Shown here: piece after piece, positions 7,728-16,740 of the stretch | How the letters are laid out: each line of letters begins with the position of its first letter | How positions within the stretch are numbered: position 1 is the stretch's first letter | Assembly: GCA_947462815.1 (NCBI GenBank) | Contig: CANHQR010000021.1 | Location: 1-49,437, forward strand | DNA: 49,437 nucleotides | Direction: 5' to 3' | DNA from: Pseudobdellovibrionaceae bacterium | GTDB taxonomy: Bacteria > Bdellovibrionota > Bdellovibrionia > Bdellovibrionales > JAMPXM01 | Program-made: the position numbers and the translations under genes | The notes under the pieces: generated by a model | What the model was told of the DNA's origin: nothing | Database searches by the model: none | The model's input: the letters and a program-made list of their open reading frames with translations, nothing else

Positions 7728-8756
7728 ATGAGATCCATTCTTCGTACCCAAAGCTTCAGCGGAGCCGATTTCTCTGCGAGTTTGATCGCGTGTTGGATTG
7801 TCGGCTCAATGAGTTTGCCTCAAAGGGCTTGGTCGGAGACCACCACGTCCAACTCAAGCGTCGCGGCTCAGACCGCGACCTCGCTGCAAGCGGCGCCTTC
7901 GGATGCGACGAGCTCAACTCGCCTTCAAGACTTTGTGGGACAAAAAAAGTTTGAAGAGACGCAGACCATCAACGATCCGAAGTTGAAAGCCGACAGTGGA
8001 TCCCTCTCTCGGTTCTCCATGAAGGGGAGCCTCTCCTACTTCGGCCCAACTTTCGGTGATCTTTCGGCTGCTGATCAACCCAACCCAGATGGGGGCGTGG
8101 GTGTTTATGCTCAGGCCATTCGCGGCAGTGTGAGTGCGCGCTATCGTTTCTCCTCGGATGCCGCGATGAGCGCGGGAACAGGCGTTGCGTTTCTCAAGCC
8201 TTTCCATGGTTGGGAAAGAACCGACGTCAACAATCCTTTCCTCAGCTACGATTTCAATTCTCGATGGGCGGGAATTCAAGCTCGCAACTCTCTCGGTGCC
8301 TCGATCACGACGGTGCCAAACTATCGCAACACCGGCCAAGTTGGCGGGTTGAATGCCGGCCAAAGTTTTGTCTACCGCTGGATGGGTTCGGGATGGGCGC
8401 TCAGCTTTGACTACGACTTGTCGTATTGGATTTTCGAAAGAAGTTTTCGGCCTGGATCTCCTCGCAAGGGAGGCGACGGTTTGGTCTCGCAATGGACGAT
8501 GTCGTGGATTCCGGGCGTGAAGTACAACTTCTCTGACAAGTTGAACGTTAATGGCACGGTTGGCTTTTTGGCGTACAATCCACGATCGACCACGGACCTC
8601 GGGGTGATTTGGAGCCGTACGCCGACGCTTCGTCTGGGGGCCGGCTACGCACTGACTCGCGATGTTTACCTCAATCCCTACATTCAAGGCTTTGCCACCA
8701 ACATGCGTGCCGAGATGGTCACCATGAATGTTTCGGGAGTGTTTTCCGTCCTCTAA
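7728..8756 (+). CDS. probable outer-membrane beta-barrel protein
   Basis: A 342-aa exported protein. Signal-peptide-like residues 14-36 (SLIACWIVGSMSLP followed by QRAWS) precede a Ser/Thr/Ala-rich linker to about 65. The rest alternates short amphipathic strands rich in Tyr, Trp, Gly and Asn (FSMKGSLSYFGPTFGDL, ARYRFSSDAAMSAGTGVAF, FVYRWMGSGWALSFDYDLSYW, LRLGAGYALTRDVYLNPYIQGF) and ends in GVFSVL, all typical of a transmembrane barrel. ATG 7728 is chosen for its AAGGGGGA site and the signal peptide; the frame is open 19 codons upstream. No specific porin or transporter family was recognised. Confidence 0.7.
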   Translation: MRSILRTQSFSGADFSASLIACWIVGSMSLPQRAWSETTTSNSSVAAQTATSLQAAPSDATSSTRLQDFVGQKKFEETQTINDPKLKADSGSLSRFSMKGSLSYFGPTFGDLSAADQPNPDGGVGVYAQAIRGSVSARYRFSSDAAMSAGTGVAFLKPFHGWERTDVNNPFLSYDFNSRWAGIQARNSLGASITTVPNYRNTGQVGGLNAGQSFVYRWMGSGWALSFDYDLSYWIFERSFRPGSPRKGGDGLVSQWTMSWIPGVKYNFSDKLNVNGTVGFLAYNPRSTTDLGVIWSRTPTLRLGAGYALTRDVYLNPYIQGFATNMRAEMVTMNVSGVFSVL

Positions 8757-8836
8757 ATTTTGATTTTGCGATCGTCGAGTCCGGCTGAGTCAAAAAAATC
8801 TGGTCAATGCTCGATCTTTGGATTGAGCTGAGCTAC

Positions 8837-9529
8837 ATGAAATTCCTCGTCTTGCTTTTCGCCGTTTTCTCTCTCGGACTCGTGTCTCAAGAGGCTCGCG
8901 CTTGTCGTTGCGCTCCGAAGGTTTGGGATCAGCTGGCGAAGGACCCGACGCAAGCGCCGCTGATCACTTTGCTGAAGGTTCCCCCAAGCGCGAACTCCGA
9001 TTCGAAACCTGTCATTCCAAAGACGACTTCGCTGCGTCAGCTACGTCTCGAACTCATGCCCTACAAACGTGGCGCTCCGCAATTTTGGAAGGAGACCGGA
9101 AGCTCCTGCGATCTGCGATGGCAGGAAGACGTTTGGTATGTCTTGGTGAGTCAGGTGCAGTCGGATGAGCAGCCGATACTCTGTAATTCATGGGCTCGGC
9201 CTGTGGCCGAGGCGAACGACTGGATCGGTGGCCTCGAGAAGGCTTGGGATAAAAATCTACTGCAGGCGAATCCGCATTGGTCGTTGGGTTGTCAAAAGGA
9301 CTCAGATTGTGTCGTGGATGAAGGCCTCGCCTGCTTGCCGAGTTTTGCGATTCGTCCTCAATTTAAGACGGCTCTTCAGAAGTGGCGCAAGGAGCAGGAG
9401 CCGCGACTCAACTGTGAGCGAGGTCCTGCGCCGGTCCGTCGGTCTGCGATGAGCGTTCGAGGGAAGTCAGCCGACCCGCAGCAAAGCGCGCGTTGTCATA
9501 CAGGTGTTTGTGAACTTGTCGTGCGTTGA
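8837..9529 (+). CDS. secreted cysteine-containing protein, netrin/TIMP-like N-terminus
   Basis: A 230-aa protein. The signal peptide (1-22, cleaved after EARA) leaves a mature protein starting CRCAP, the CxCxP opening typical of bacterial netrin/TIMP-like domains. The later segment with DVWYVLVSQV, ILCNSW, a short linker and AEANDW matches the second half of that fold, where a Cys bonds to the N-terminal CxC. The C-terminal half adds five more cysteines (GCQKDSDCVVDEG and following), suggesting a disulfide-linked extension. In animals TIMPs inhibit metalloproteases; the role of bacterial versions is unknown. ATG 8837 is preferred over ATG 8807 because the signal peptide begins there. Confidence 0.55.
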   Translation: MKFLVLLFAVFSLGLVSQEARACRCAPKVWDQLAKDPTQAPLITLLKVPPSANSDSKPVIPKTTSLRQLRLELMPYKRGAPQFWKETGSSCDLRWQEDVWYVLVSQVQSDEQPILCNSWARPVAEANDWIGGLEKAWDKNLLQANPHWSLGCQKDSDCVVDEGLACLPSFAIRPQFKTALQKWRKEQEPRLNCERGPAPVRRSAMSVRGKSADPQQSARCHTGVCELVVR

Positions 9530-9631
9530 GCTTGCGGGCCGCCGCGCGGGCTCCTAAGTTATGGGACTCGATCTCAATGAGTCTTACGACGTACGAGGCG
9601 CAGTTTAATCGTCTAAAGAAGGTGGGTTACG

Positions 9632-10171
9632 ATGTCGCAGAATGAAATGGCAAAAGTCGAAGTTTATGAACTGACAGTTCCGCAGATGATTCGGAGTCTC
9701 GAGGGTCTCAAAGGCGTACTCAAAAAAGCCCAAGTTCATTTCGCCGATCGCAAAACAGACTTCGCTGTTGTGGCGCAACAGCGCCTCACTCCCGACATGT
9801 TTCCGCTGGGCAAACAGATTCAAATTGCGACCGACACAGCGAAGGGCTGTGTGGCTCGACTCATGGGAGAAAAGCCTCCCGTTTTTGAAGACAATGAAAG
9901 CACTTATGAGCAGTTTGTGAGCCGGATTGATCGCACGATCGCGTATCTTCAGTCGGCGCGGCCGGAGCAGTTTGCGAAGTGGGAAGAGCAAGTGATTCGC
10001 TTTCCGTGGTATCCGGGGCACCATTTGAAGGGTCGAGCCTTCCTCGTTCAGCACGCCCTTCCCAATTTTTATTTTCACTGCACGACGGCCTACGCCATTC
10101 TGAGGCAGCACGGTGTGCTCGTCGGTAAAGCCGATTTTTTGGGTCAACAGGACTGGTTGAAGGACACTTGA
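9632..10171 (+). CDS. DUF1993 family protein
   Basis: A 179-aa soluble helical protein of the DUF1993 family (DinB-like four-helix bundle expected). Hallmarks are YELTVPQMIRSLEGLKGVLKKA near the start, then RLTPDMFPLGKQIQIATDTAK (51-71) and ARLMGEKPPVFEDNESTYEQF, with NFYFHCTTAYAILRQHGV near the C-terminus. No catalytic role is established for the family. ATG 9632 has a GAAGGTGGG site six bases upstream. It appears monocistronic, with 102 bp before it and 114 bp after. Confidence 0.85.
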   Translation: MSQNEMAKVEVYELTVPQMIRSLEGLKGVLKKAQVHFADRKTDFAVVAQQRLTPDMFPLGKQIQIATDTAKGCVARLMGEKPPVFEDNESTYEQFVSRIDRTIAYLQSARPEQFAKWEEQVIRFPWYPGHHLKGRAFLVQHALPNFYFHCTTAYAILRQHGVLVGKADFLGQQDWLKDT

Positions 10172-10285
10172 TCGATCGACGACTCCCGCCGAGTGATCGA
10201 AGATTTCGTTGCGGGAGCATCCCTTCTCTGGTGATGTTGCCGCACGAGGATGGCCGATGTGTCGGGCAAACCTTGAAGACCAAAC

Positions 10286-11509
10286 ATGTGTCGTAAGAAA
10301 GTGACGCTCATGCAGAACTCTCGAAGACTTTTGCATTCGTATTTCAATTCGCCTCCTCTGCGATTTTCCGACGCTTCAATGAGTGCAGGGGTGCTGATCT
10401 TGCTCAGTGCGATGATTGTGAGTGCGTTTCCACTTCGTTCTTATGCGCAGAACCTCGCTTCGACGACACCCCAGCTCAAAGTCCTTCATCAAGGCCGCGA
10501 CGTCATTTGGGGCTTTGATTTCCTCAGCGCCGACGAAGTGGTGATGACAGAACGGAAGGGCGAGCTGAAGCTTTTGAAGCTGGAAGGCACAGCCTCAGGC
10601 GCCTCGCGAGTCTTGACGGTGAAGTCCGCACCTCAAGTGTGGTCCAAAGGCCAAGGTGGGCTATTAGACGTAAGAGTTCATCCGGAGAAGAAAGATTGGA
10701 TTTACCTGACCTATGCGGCCCCTCTCCAGAAAGGCGGTGCAACGGCTTTGGGTCGGGGGCGAATCGAGCGCGATGCCCAGGGGGCTCGCTTGGTGGAATG
10801 GAAAGAGCTATTTCGTTCGGATGCTGGCGGAACCAGCGGCGTGCACTTTGGCTCGCGGATCGAGTTCAAACGTGAAGCGAACGCCTGGCGTCTCTACATG
10901 ACCATCGGTGATCGAGATGAGAGAGATCGGGTGCAATCGCTGAAAGCGCATAATGGGAAGATTCTGCGATTCGATCTGGATGGCCGAGTGCCTCAAGATA
11001 ATCCCTTCGTGGGGCAGGAGCAGGCTCATCCTGAGATTTGGTCCTTGGGGCATCGCTCCCCACAAGGTTTGGCCCGACACCCTGTGACCGACGACCTGTG
11101 GATGGCCGAAATGGGTCCACGCGGAGGTGATGAGCTCAACCTTGTGAAGCGCGCGGCGAACTATGGTTGGCCGAAGCTAACCTATGGTCGCGAATATTGG
11201 GGGCCTTCCATCGGCGAGGGGCAAACTCGGGCGGGATTTGAATCACCCGTGGTGCACTGGGTTCCGTCGATCTCGCCATCGGGTATAGCCTGGGTGAATT
11301 CGGACAAATACCCGGCTTGGAAGGGGAGTCTTTTACTCGGGACTTTGAGTGGTACGCACATCCGTCGCTTGAGTTTCAAAGGCTCTGTGGTGACCGGGCA
11401 AGAAATTCTATTCGCCGATCAAGGCCAAAGGTTTCGGATCCTGCGTGAAGGTCCTGATGGATGGATGTATTTTGCGACGGATGCTGGAGTTTTGGGTCGC
11501 ATACAATGA
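10286..11509 (+). CDS. periplasmic PQQ-dependent aldose sugar dehydrogenase-like protein (YliI/GSDH family)
   Basis: Six-bladed beta-propeller quinoprotein expected to oxidise aldoses in the periplasm with PQQ and Ca. The 407-aa product has a signal peptide at about 32-54 (ILLSAMIVSAF to SYAQ), and the propeller motifs follow: VIWGFDFL, GQGGLLDVRVHPE, SGVHFGSRI (base His and Arg region), NGKILRFDLDG, SLGHRSPQGLARHP and GPRGGDELNLVKRAANYGWP. These match the GHRNPQG and GxNYGWP signatures of soluble glucose/sorbosone dehydrogenases. ATG 10310 (residue 9) is an alternative start; neither start has a clear Shine-Dalgarno site. No PQQ synthesis genes are in the window. Confidence 0.85.
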   Translation: MCRKKVTLMQNSRRLLHSYFNSPPLRFSDASMSAGVLILLSAMIVSAFPLRSYAQNLASTTPQLKVLHQGRDVIWGFDFLSADEVVMTERKGELKLLKLEGTASGASRVLTVKSAPQVWSKGQGGLLDVRVHPEKKDWIYLTYAAPLQKGGATALGRGRIERDAQGARLVEWKELFRSDAGGTSGVHFGSRIEFKREANAWRLYMTIGDRDERDRVQSLKAHNGKILRFDLDGRVPQDNPFVGQEQAHPEIWSLGHRSPQGLARHPVTDDLWMAEMGPRGGDELNLVKRAANYGWPKLTYGREYWGPSIGEGQTRAGFESPVVHWVPSISPSGIAWVNSDKYPAWKGSLLLGTLSGTHIRRLSFKGSVVTGQEILFADQGQRFRILREGPDGWMYFATDAGVLGRIQ

Positions 11510-11637
11510 TTCGGATCGATACCTCGGATGTAATTTGTCCAAGTTAGACTGAAGAGACTTCGACCGCCCTGTGAGGACTCGAGGTTGACCCTTCGGCTCT
11601 GCTAAACCTTGCGCCTTCCAAACGTGCAGGGGTGAGC

Positions 11638-13263
11638 ATGAAGTGCCGTGAAGTTCAGATCCGTGAAATGCAATTCACGGTTCAGAGAGATTTAGTCGCG
11701 AAAAATGGGCGAGTTTCACCTTGGGCCTCCCTCAAAAGAGGGACGAGGGGCTGTCTCCATCAGCTCCTCGCGTTTGGCCTTGTTTTCGTGGCCTCGGCCC
11801 CGGCCGTCGCGGGCCCTGCAGGCGTTTCGAATGCAGACTTGTCGACGGCGGAACGGGATTCGGCTCCCTTCAACTTTGATGTTGTCAGAAACGGGGACTC
11901 GGCGCGCACAGCACAGACATCTCAAGTTGAAACTCGTGAAGCCGTCGTGGTCGGTGGAGGTTTGGCGGGGCTTGCGGCCACACGTGATCTGCTTCGGGCC
12001 GGCACAGATGTCATGCTGTTTGAGGGCAGCCAACGCTTTGGCGGTCGTGTAATGACGGTCGATGACCCCTTCGGTCTTGGTTTGCGAATCAATGCGGGAG
12101 CGGAGCTGGTCGATTCGACTCACACCGAGATTCGAGCTTTGGCGCGTGAACTGGGTGTTTTGATTGTGGATCGTCCAGTGGCGAGCATTGAGAACCGAGT
12201 GGATCAAGCAGGTCGCTGGGTTGGGGAGTCCGATTTTCTGCGAAACCTATCGGCGCAAGATTCTCGAGCTCTCGAGGCCTTGTCCAAGTGGCGGGCCTCG
12301 GAAGATGTCAGCTTGGCCGCCAAGCTTCGATCTGTTCGCGCGAGTGTCGCCCTGTATGAATACGTGGCTCGTGCTATGGAGAGCGAGTGGGGACGAACTC
12401 CCGAGCAACTCAATCGGCAAGTGTTCTTCGATACTTTCGATGTTCGGCGAGAAGACGATGCGCGCGGCCGTTCAACTTGGCGGATCGAACTTTTGCCACA
12501 CAATGATGAGAAGTCCTTCTTTTCGCGTGGCTCTGAATCCTTGGTGGAAGCTCTTGTCGACAAGATCCCGGCGGGTCAGCGCGCACTCGGCTGGAGGCTC
12601 AAGAGCGTCGAAGAGCTGCCTGAACCTCGAGAGCCCGGACGACGGTACCAGCTCGCACTTGAAAATGAACGGGGACAGCAGCGCGTCGTCCAAACAGCAA
12701 AACTTCTCCTCGCGATGCCCGAGGCGAGCTTGCGCGAGGTCGAGTTTCGAGTTCCTGGGATATCTCGCCAGGTCACGCAGGCCAATGCGCAGTGGGCGCA
12801 GAACTCAAAAATCGTTTTGTACTTTAGCGCGCGCGATTGGTCTCCGTTTGCGGGATTAGCTCGCGATCCAAGGGGAGGACTCGCATTTCAGATGTGGGAT
12901 TCAAGTCTCGATGCGCGAGGTCCCGGAGCGGCGATCACCTTGTACACGGGGCAATTGGCGAGTCGAACCCAAGTTGAATCCGCGGTTCAGCATGCACTGA
13001 ACTTGCTGCGCTCCCGAGGTGAGGGTGCGCACTATGTCGGCTACGCCACGCACGAGTGGACGAGATCATATCCAGGTGCAGATCGACCAGGCCCTCGGCG
13101 TGAGGCTTCGCGAGTTCGCCGTCACGGTGAAATCTATTTTGCGGGCGACGCGTGGAGCGAGGAACACAAAGGTTATATGAATGGTGCGGTCGAGGCCGGC
13201 CGTGCGCGAGCTCTCGAGATCCTGTTGACCTCCGGTAAACAATGCGCGGTGATGTTTCGCTGA
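11638..13263 (+). CDS. exported flavin-dependent amine oxidase
   Basis: Flavin monoamine-oxidase-family protein. From ATG 11638 (541 aa; CAGGGG site five bases upstream) it has a signal-like hydrophobic stretch at about 40-58 ending PAVAGPAG. The FAD-binding VVVGGGLAGLAATRDLLRAG starts near residue 104, with LFEGSQRFGGRV as the E-x-x-x-R-x-GGR motif. The C-terminus has IYFAGDAWSEEHKGYMNGAV with SG-type residues replaced but the FAD-contacting GYMNGAVEAG motif intact. It should oxidise an amine or amino acid outside the cytoplasm and yield H2O2 and ammonia (family knowledge). The substrate cannot be read from the sequence. It is upstream of an alcohol dehydrogenase, 216 bp away. Confidence 0.85.
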   Translation: MKCREVQIREMQFTVQRDLVAKNGRVSPWASLKRGTRGCLHQLLAFGLVFVASAPAVAGPAGVSNADLSTAERDSAPFNFDVVRNGDSARTAQTSQVETREAVVVGGGLAGLAATRDLLRAGTDVMLFEGSQRFGGRVMTVDDPFGLGLRINAGAELVDSTHTEIRALARELGVLIVDRPVASIENRVDQAGRWVGESDFLRNLSAQDSRALEALSKWRASEDVSLAAKLRSVRASVALYEYVARAMESEWGRTPEQLNRQVFFDTFDVRREDDARGRSTWRIELLPHNDEKSFFSRGSESLVEALVDKIPAGQRALGWRLKSVEELPEPREPGRRYQLALENERGQQRVVQTAKLLLAMPEASLREVEFRVPGISRQVTQANAQWAQNSKIVLYFSARDWSPFAGLARDPRGGLAFQMWDSSLDARGPGAAITLYTGQLASRTQVESAVQHALNLLRSRGEGAHYVGYATHEWTRSYPGADRPGPRREASRVRRHGEIYFAGDAWSEEHKGYMNGAVEAGRARALEILLTSGKQCAVMFR

Positions 13264-13479
13264 AGTCCTCGTGTGAAGATATGGGATTTGATGGCAGAGT
13301 TTGGGCGTTATGGGATGAGTTGACCCGTTCTCTTATTTGGAATGGGGTTTCACTCGTGAAGCTGATCCAACACCGAGCCGTCGACGCCAGTTCGAACGCG
13401 AGGCTTTTGTCCTCAAACTTCAGGACCCAAACCTGGAGCCATCAATCTCATAGCCAGCTCAAAACCAGGAGGTTCACCG

Positions 13480-14580
13480 ATGAGCACGTCGTCATCCTCA
13501 AGCCCAAGTTCAAGTTCTTCCCAAGTCGCCAATGAAGTTAAAGCCCAAGGCTACGCGGCCTTTGACCCCACTTCGTCGCTGAAGCCCTTTGTTTTCCATC
13601 GACGCTCTCCGGAAAAGACAGATGTGCAGATCAAGATTCTGTTCTGTGGAATTTGTCACTCCGATGTTCACTGGGTGAAGGGTGATTGGGGACCACAAAC
13701 TTATCCCGTTGTTCCCGGTCACGAAATCGTCGGCCGAGTGGAGTCGGTTGGGCCGGCAGTCAAGAAGTTCAAAGTCGGCGATCTCGTGGGTGTCGGTTGT
13801 TTGGTGGACTCCTGCCGAGAATGTGGTTCCTGCCGTGAAGACGAAGAGCAGTACTGCGAGCGCGGTGGCACGTTCACCTACGGATCACCGGATCCTCGCG
13901 GTGGTATCACGCAAGGCGGATATTCGTCACACATTGTGGTTGAGGAGCGCTTTGTGTTGCGTGTCCCCGAGTCGATCTCGCCAGCTTCGGCGGCTCCCCT
14001 ACTCTGTGCCGGTATCACCACGTATTCGCCACTGAAACATTGGAAGGCGGGGCCAGGTCAGCATATTGCTGTTGCGGGTCTCGGTGGGCTTGGACACATG
14101 GCCGTCAAGATCGCTCGAGCGATGGGAGCTCACGTCACAGTGCTTTCAACCTCACTGAAGAAACAAAAAGATGCAGAGCGCTTAGGAGCACACGAGTTCA
14201 TCGCTTTGTCCGGTGCCAACGATTTTGCGAAATCTGCGAAAAAGTTCGATCTCATCATCAACACCATTTCAGCATCGCACAGCTATGATGCTTATCTGAG
14301 CTTATTGAAGAAAAACGGCACGATGGTTCTTGTCGGACTTCCTGGGCCTCAGCCGGTGCAGGCTTTTAGTCTCGTAGGTGGTCGTCGGCGATTGGCTGGC
14401 TCCTTGATTGGCGGTATTCGCGAAACTCAAGAGATGCTGGATTTTTGTGCTCAGCACAAGATTGCAGCGGATATTGAGACTGTGAATCCCGAGCAAATCA
14501 ATTCGGCTTATGAACGTTTGTTGAAGAACGACGTGCACTATCGTTTTGTGATTGATCTCCAAGCGGAAGCGGGAAGCTGA
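13480..14580 (+). CDS. zinc-dependent alcohol dehydrogenase, YahK/CAD type
   Basis: NAD(P)H-dependent aldehyde reductase/alcohol dehydrogenase of the cinnamyl-alcohol-dehydrogenase branch, cytoplasmic. Catalytic-zinc ligands are C56 (CGICHSD), H81-E82 (GHEIVG) and C176 (LLCAGIT). Structural-zinc cysteines are at 112, 115, 118 and 126. The dinucleotide motif is GLGGLG (200-205). Total length 366 aa, usual for the family, but with a 13-residue serine-rich N-terminal extension. ATG 13480 follows AGGAGG. The 3' end overlaps the convergent creC gene by 83 bp, and its own terminator lies inside creC. Confidence 0.9.
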   Translation: MSTSSSSSPSSSSSQVANEVKAQGYAAFDPTSSLKPFVFHRRSPEKTDVQIKILFCGICHSDVHWVKGDWGPQTYPVVPGHEIVGRVESVGPAVKKFKVGDLVGVGCLVDSCRECGSCREDEEQYCERGGTFTYGSPDPRGGITQGGYSSHIVVEERFVLRVPESISPASAAPLLCAGITTYSPLKHWKAGPGQHIAVAGLGGLGHMAVKIARAMGAHVTVLSTSLKKQKDAERLGAHEFIALSGANDFAKSAKKFDLIINTISASHSYDAYLSLLKKNGTMVLVGLPGPQPVQAFSLVGGRRRLAGSLIGGIRETQEMLDFCAQHKIAADIETVNPEQINSAYERLLKNDVHYRFVIDLQAEAGS

Positions 14581-16057
14581 GTCTGGCCCGGCAGCCGAAG
14601 GGGGCCTTCCCGTTGATTTCAAAGCGTCCACCATGCAGCCGCAGAATTTCTTGAACGAAGCTCAGGCCTAAGCCTGAGCTTTTTTTTCCGGTGCGCGGTC
14701 GCTCTGTGGAAAAAAATCGTTCTGTGGCTCGTGCTTTTGCGAAATCAGGGAGACCGACGCCATCATCATCAATTTCAATAGTTAATTCTCCTCGATCAAG
14801 ACCTGTTCCCATCGCTTGCATCGAGTGGGTCGCACGAATTCGTATATGGAGCCCTTCGTTACGAGCGAAGTCGATCGAGTTTTGCAATAAATTTGCCATG
14901 GCTCGCCAAATCAAAAAGCGTTCACCAAACATCATCAGCGCGTCGTCGATCTGAACCTCGACGTGACTTGTTTGGAACGAGCGAACTTGAGGTTCAAAAG
15001 ATTCAAGAACTTCGTCGATGAGCAGACTGAGATTGAAGCTTTCTCCTCGCAGTTGGCCTTCGCGAGCTTCGAGCGAGGCGAGCTCTAAGAGTCGGTCGGC
15101 AAGATCGCGAAGACGCTGAGCATCGCCCTCGATGTTCTGCAGCAATTGTTGTCGATCTGCCGGCGCAAGCTGATCCGCGCTCAAAAGTTCTGAGGCGCCT
15201 AGAATACCGGTGAGTGGCGATTTCATTTCATGGGTGAGATTGTGGACGTAGCTTTCAATGTATTGCTTCGCATCGAGGCGTCGTCGGAGAGACTCGATCG
15301 CGTCGGCCAAAAATCCAATTTCATCATGGGCCAAGCGTGGTCTTTGGAGCGTTTGCGTGCGACCCATGTTCTCGACGTACTCCTTGAGCCGTCGAACGGG
15401 TCGAGAAATCCAATAAGTGGCAAAGAGAGACAGCGGCAGAGCGACCAGAGCCAGCGTCAAGATGAGGAGCCCCCCGAGCAGTGTTTGATTACGACCAATT
15501 TGTGTCGCCACACTCTCTACGGGCTTACCGATGGAGAGTACCCCTGAGATCTTTTGATCAACAACGATCGGCGCAGCGATGAAATGAATCGAGGTTCGGG
15601 GATCGTCGGGATTTTCACGTGTCGCGCGAGCACCGTAGCGGCCGCGCAGAGTTAGGGCCACGTCGCGCCAATGGCTAAAATCAGTTCCGCGGGTTTCGCG
15701 GCCTTCCGAGTCCAGCAGAAGCTGGCCGTCCGCATCCGTGATAAAAATTCGAAGACGCAAGTGCGAGCTTCGGTCGATAGAGTTTCGCCCCTGAAACTTC
15801 GTAGATTTGAGAACCTGCAAAGACTCAGTGAATTCGTCGACGGCTTGCTGAATCGAGCCCTTCGCTTTCGCGCGCGCTGCGAGATCCGAAGCGAGAACCC
15901 GACTTGTGTCGATCAGGGTGAGTTCGACGGCCTCAAGAAACTGTGGGCGCAGTTCTCGATATACGCCGAGTGCGACAAGCCCGACGCAGGCGATGCTAAG
16001 GATCATGAAGCTGAGGGTCAATCGCGTGCGGAGTTTCAGGTTGCGCAGCAGCCGCAT
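14498..16057 (-). CDS. creC: sensor histidine kinase CreC
   Basis: Inner-membrane sensor kinase that phosphorylates CreB. From the N-terminus the 519-aa product has a membrane segment (about 15-33), a periplasmic sensor region with SHLRLRIFITDADGQLL (98-114) typical of CreC, a second membrane segment (about 192-216), HAMP, the H-box VHNLTHEMKSPLTG with His276, an N-box (NLLQNSID), the G1 box DDDGVGLP and the G2 box SGLGLSF (461-467). It starts two bases after the creB stop, so translation is probably coupled. A Ser/Asn-rich C-terminal tail overlaps the 3' end of the convergent alcohol dehydrogenase gene. In E. coli CreBC responds to carbon status and fermentation products. Confidence 0.9.
   Translation of the reverse strand: MRLLRNLKLRTRLTLSFMILSIACVGLVALGVYRELRPQFLEAVELTLIDTSRVLASDLAARAKAKGSIQQAVDEFTESLQVLKSTKFQGRNSIDRSSHLRLRIFITDADGQLLLDSEGRETRGTDFSHWRDVALTLRGRYGARATRENPDDPRTSIHFIAAPIVVDQKISGVLSIGKPVESVATQIGRNQTLLGGLLILTLALVALPLSLFATYWISRPVRRLKEYVENMGRTQTLQRPRLAHDEIGFLADAIESLRRRLDAKQYIESYVHNLTHEMKSPLTGILGASELLSADQLAPADRQQLLQNIEGDAQRLRDLADRLLELASLEAREGQLRGESFNLSLLIDEVLESFEPQVRSFQTSHVEVQIDDALMMFGERFLIWRAMANLLQNSIDFARNEGLHIRIRATHSMQAMGTGLDRGELTIEIDDDGVGLPDFAKARATERFFSTERPRTGKKSSGLGLSFVQEILRLHGGRFEINGKAPFGCRARLSFPLPLGDQSQNDSARRSSTNVHKPN
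14659..14687 (+). terminator. intrinsic terminator of the alcohol dehydrogenase gene, inside creC
   Basis: AGCTCAGGC (14659-14667) pairs perfectly with GCCTGAGCT (14672-14680) around a CTAA loop, followed by seven Ts (14681-14687). It lies 78 nt past the alcohol dehydrogenase stop. On the opposite strand the same bases encode SSGLGLSFV, the G2 ATP-lid region of CreC. Confidence 0.9.
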
Positions 16058-16059
16058 CC

Positions 16060-16740
16060 TTATGTCTCACTTTCACTCAGCGAGTAGCCAAGCCCGCGAT
16101 GGGTTTGAATCGGCGAGAGGTCCGGGCGAACTTCTTTGAGTTTGGCACGCAGGGATTTGATATGTGCATCGACGGTCCGTTCTAAGCTCATATCGGGATC
16201 ATCCCACAAGCTCTGCATAAGTTGATGGCGTGAAAACACAACTCCAGGACGGCGGATGAAAAGCTCCAGTAGCTTAAACTCGTAGCGCGATAGCTCTAGA
16301 AGTTTCCCATCAAAACTGATGCGATACTTATCGTGGTCGACATGAAAGAGGCCAAGACGATTTTGAGATGCAGCGATCCGACCCCTTTGTCCCAAGGCCC
16401 GAACACGAAGAGTCAACTCTCGGGGGCTAAACGGTTTGGTGAGATAGTCGTCACCTCCCAGTTCAAAGCCCACAATCTTGTCCGTTTCGCTGGCCCGAGC
16501 TGTTAGAAAGAGAATCGGCGTCTGATCGTGTCGTCGAAGCTCGCGACAAAATTCAAATCCGGTCTGATCCGGAAGCCCAACATCTAAGATGATCACCGAG
16601 TAGTGTTCTCGACTCATCTGCAAGCGAGCCTCAGTAACCGTCTTAGCGTGAGTTAGGGCAAAGCCCTCCTGCTGGAGGGCCATGCGCACGTTGTCGGCGA
16701 TTGAGATTTCGTCTTCCACCAACAACACCTTAAGGCTCAT
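16060..16740 (-). CDS. creB: response regulator CreB (OmpR/PhoB class)
   Basis: Cytoplasmic DNA-binding regulator, 226 aa. The receiver domain (1-118) has acidic residues D10-E11, phospho-acceptor D53 (ILDVGLP), T80 and K102 (LTKPFSP). The C-terminal winged helix (about 128-222) has LSRYEFKLLELFIRRPG and the recognition helix ERTVDAHIKSLRAKL. It overlaps creD by four bases (ATGA) and precedes creC by two, so the three genes form one operon. The TTCAC boxes upstream of creD are the expected CreB target, so the operon is probably autoregulated. Confidence 0.9.
   Translation of the reverse strand: MSLKVLLVEDEISIADNVRMALQQEGFALTHAKTVTEARLQMSREHYSVIILDVGLPDQTGFEFCRELRRHDQTPILFLTARASETDKIVGFELGGDDYLTKPFSPRELTLRVRALGQRGRIAASQNRLGLFHVDHDKYRISFDGKLLELSRYEFKLLELFIRRPGVVFSRHQLMQSLWDDPDMSLERTVDAHIKSLRAKLKEVRPDLSPIQTHRGLGYSLSESET

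Noticed and set aside
7914-8687. 257-codon minus-strand frame
   Set aside because: Antisense to the outer-membrane protein gene; no motif, Arg/His-rich composition typical of a shadow frame.
13242-13535. 97-codon frame between amine oxidase and alcohol dehydrogenase
   Set aside because: Overlaps both neighbours, has no recognisable protein and no ribosome-binding site.
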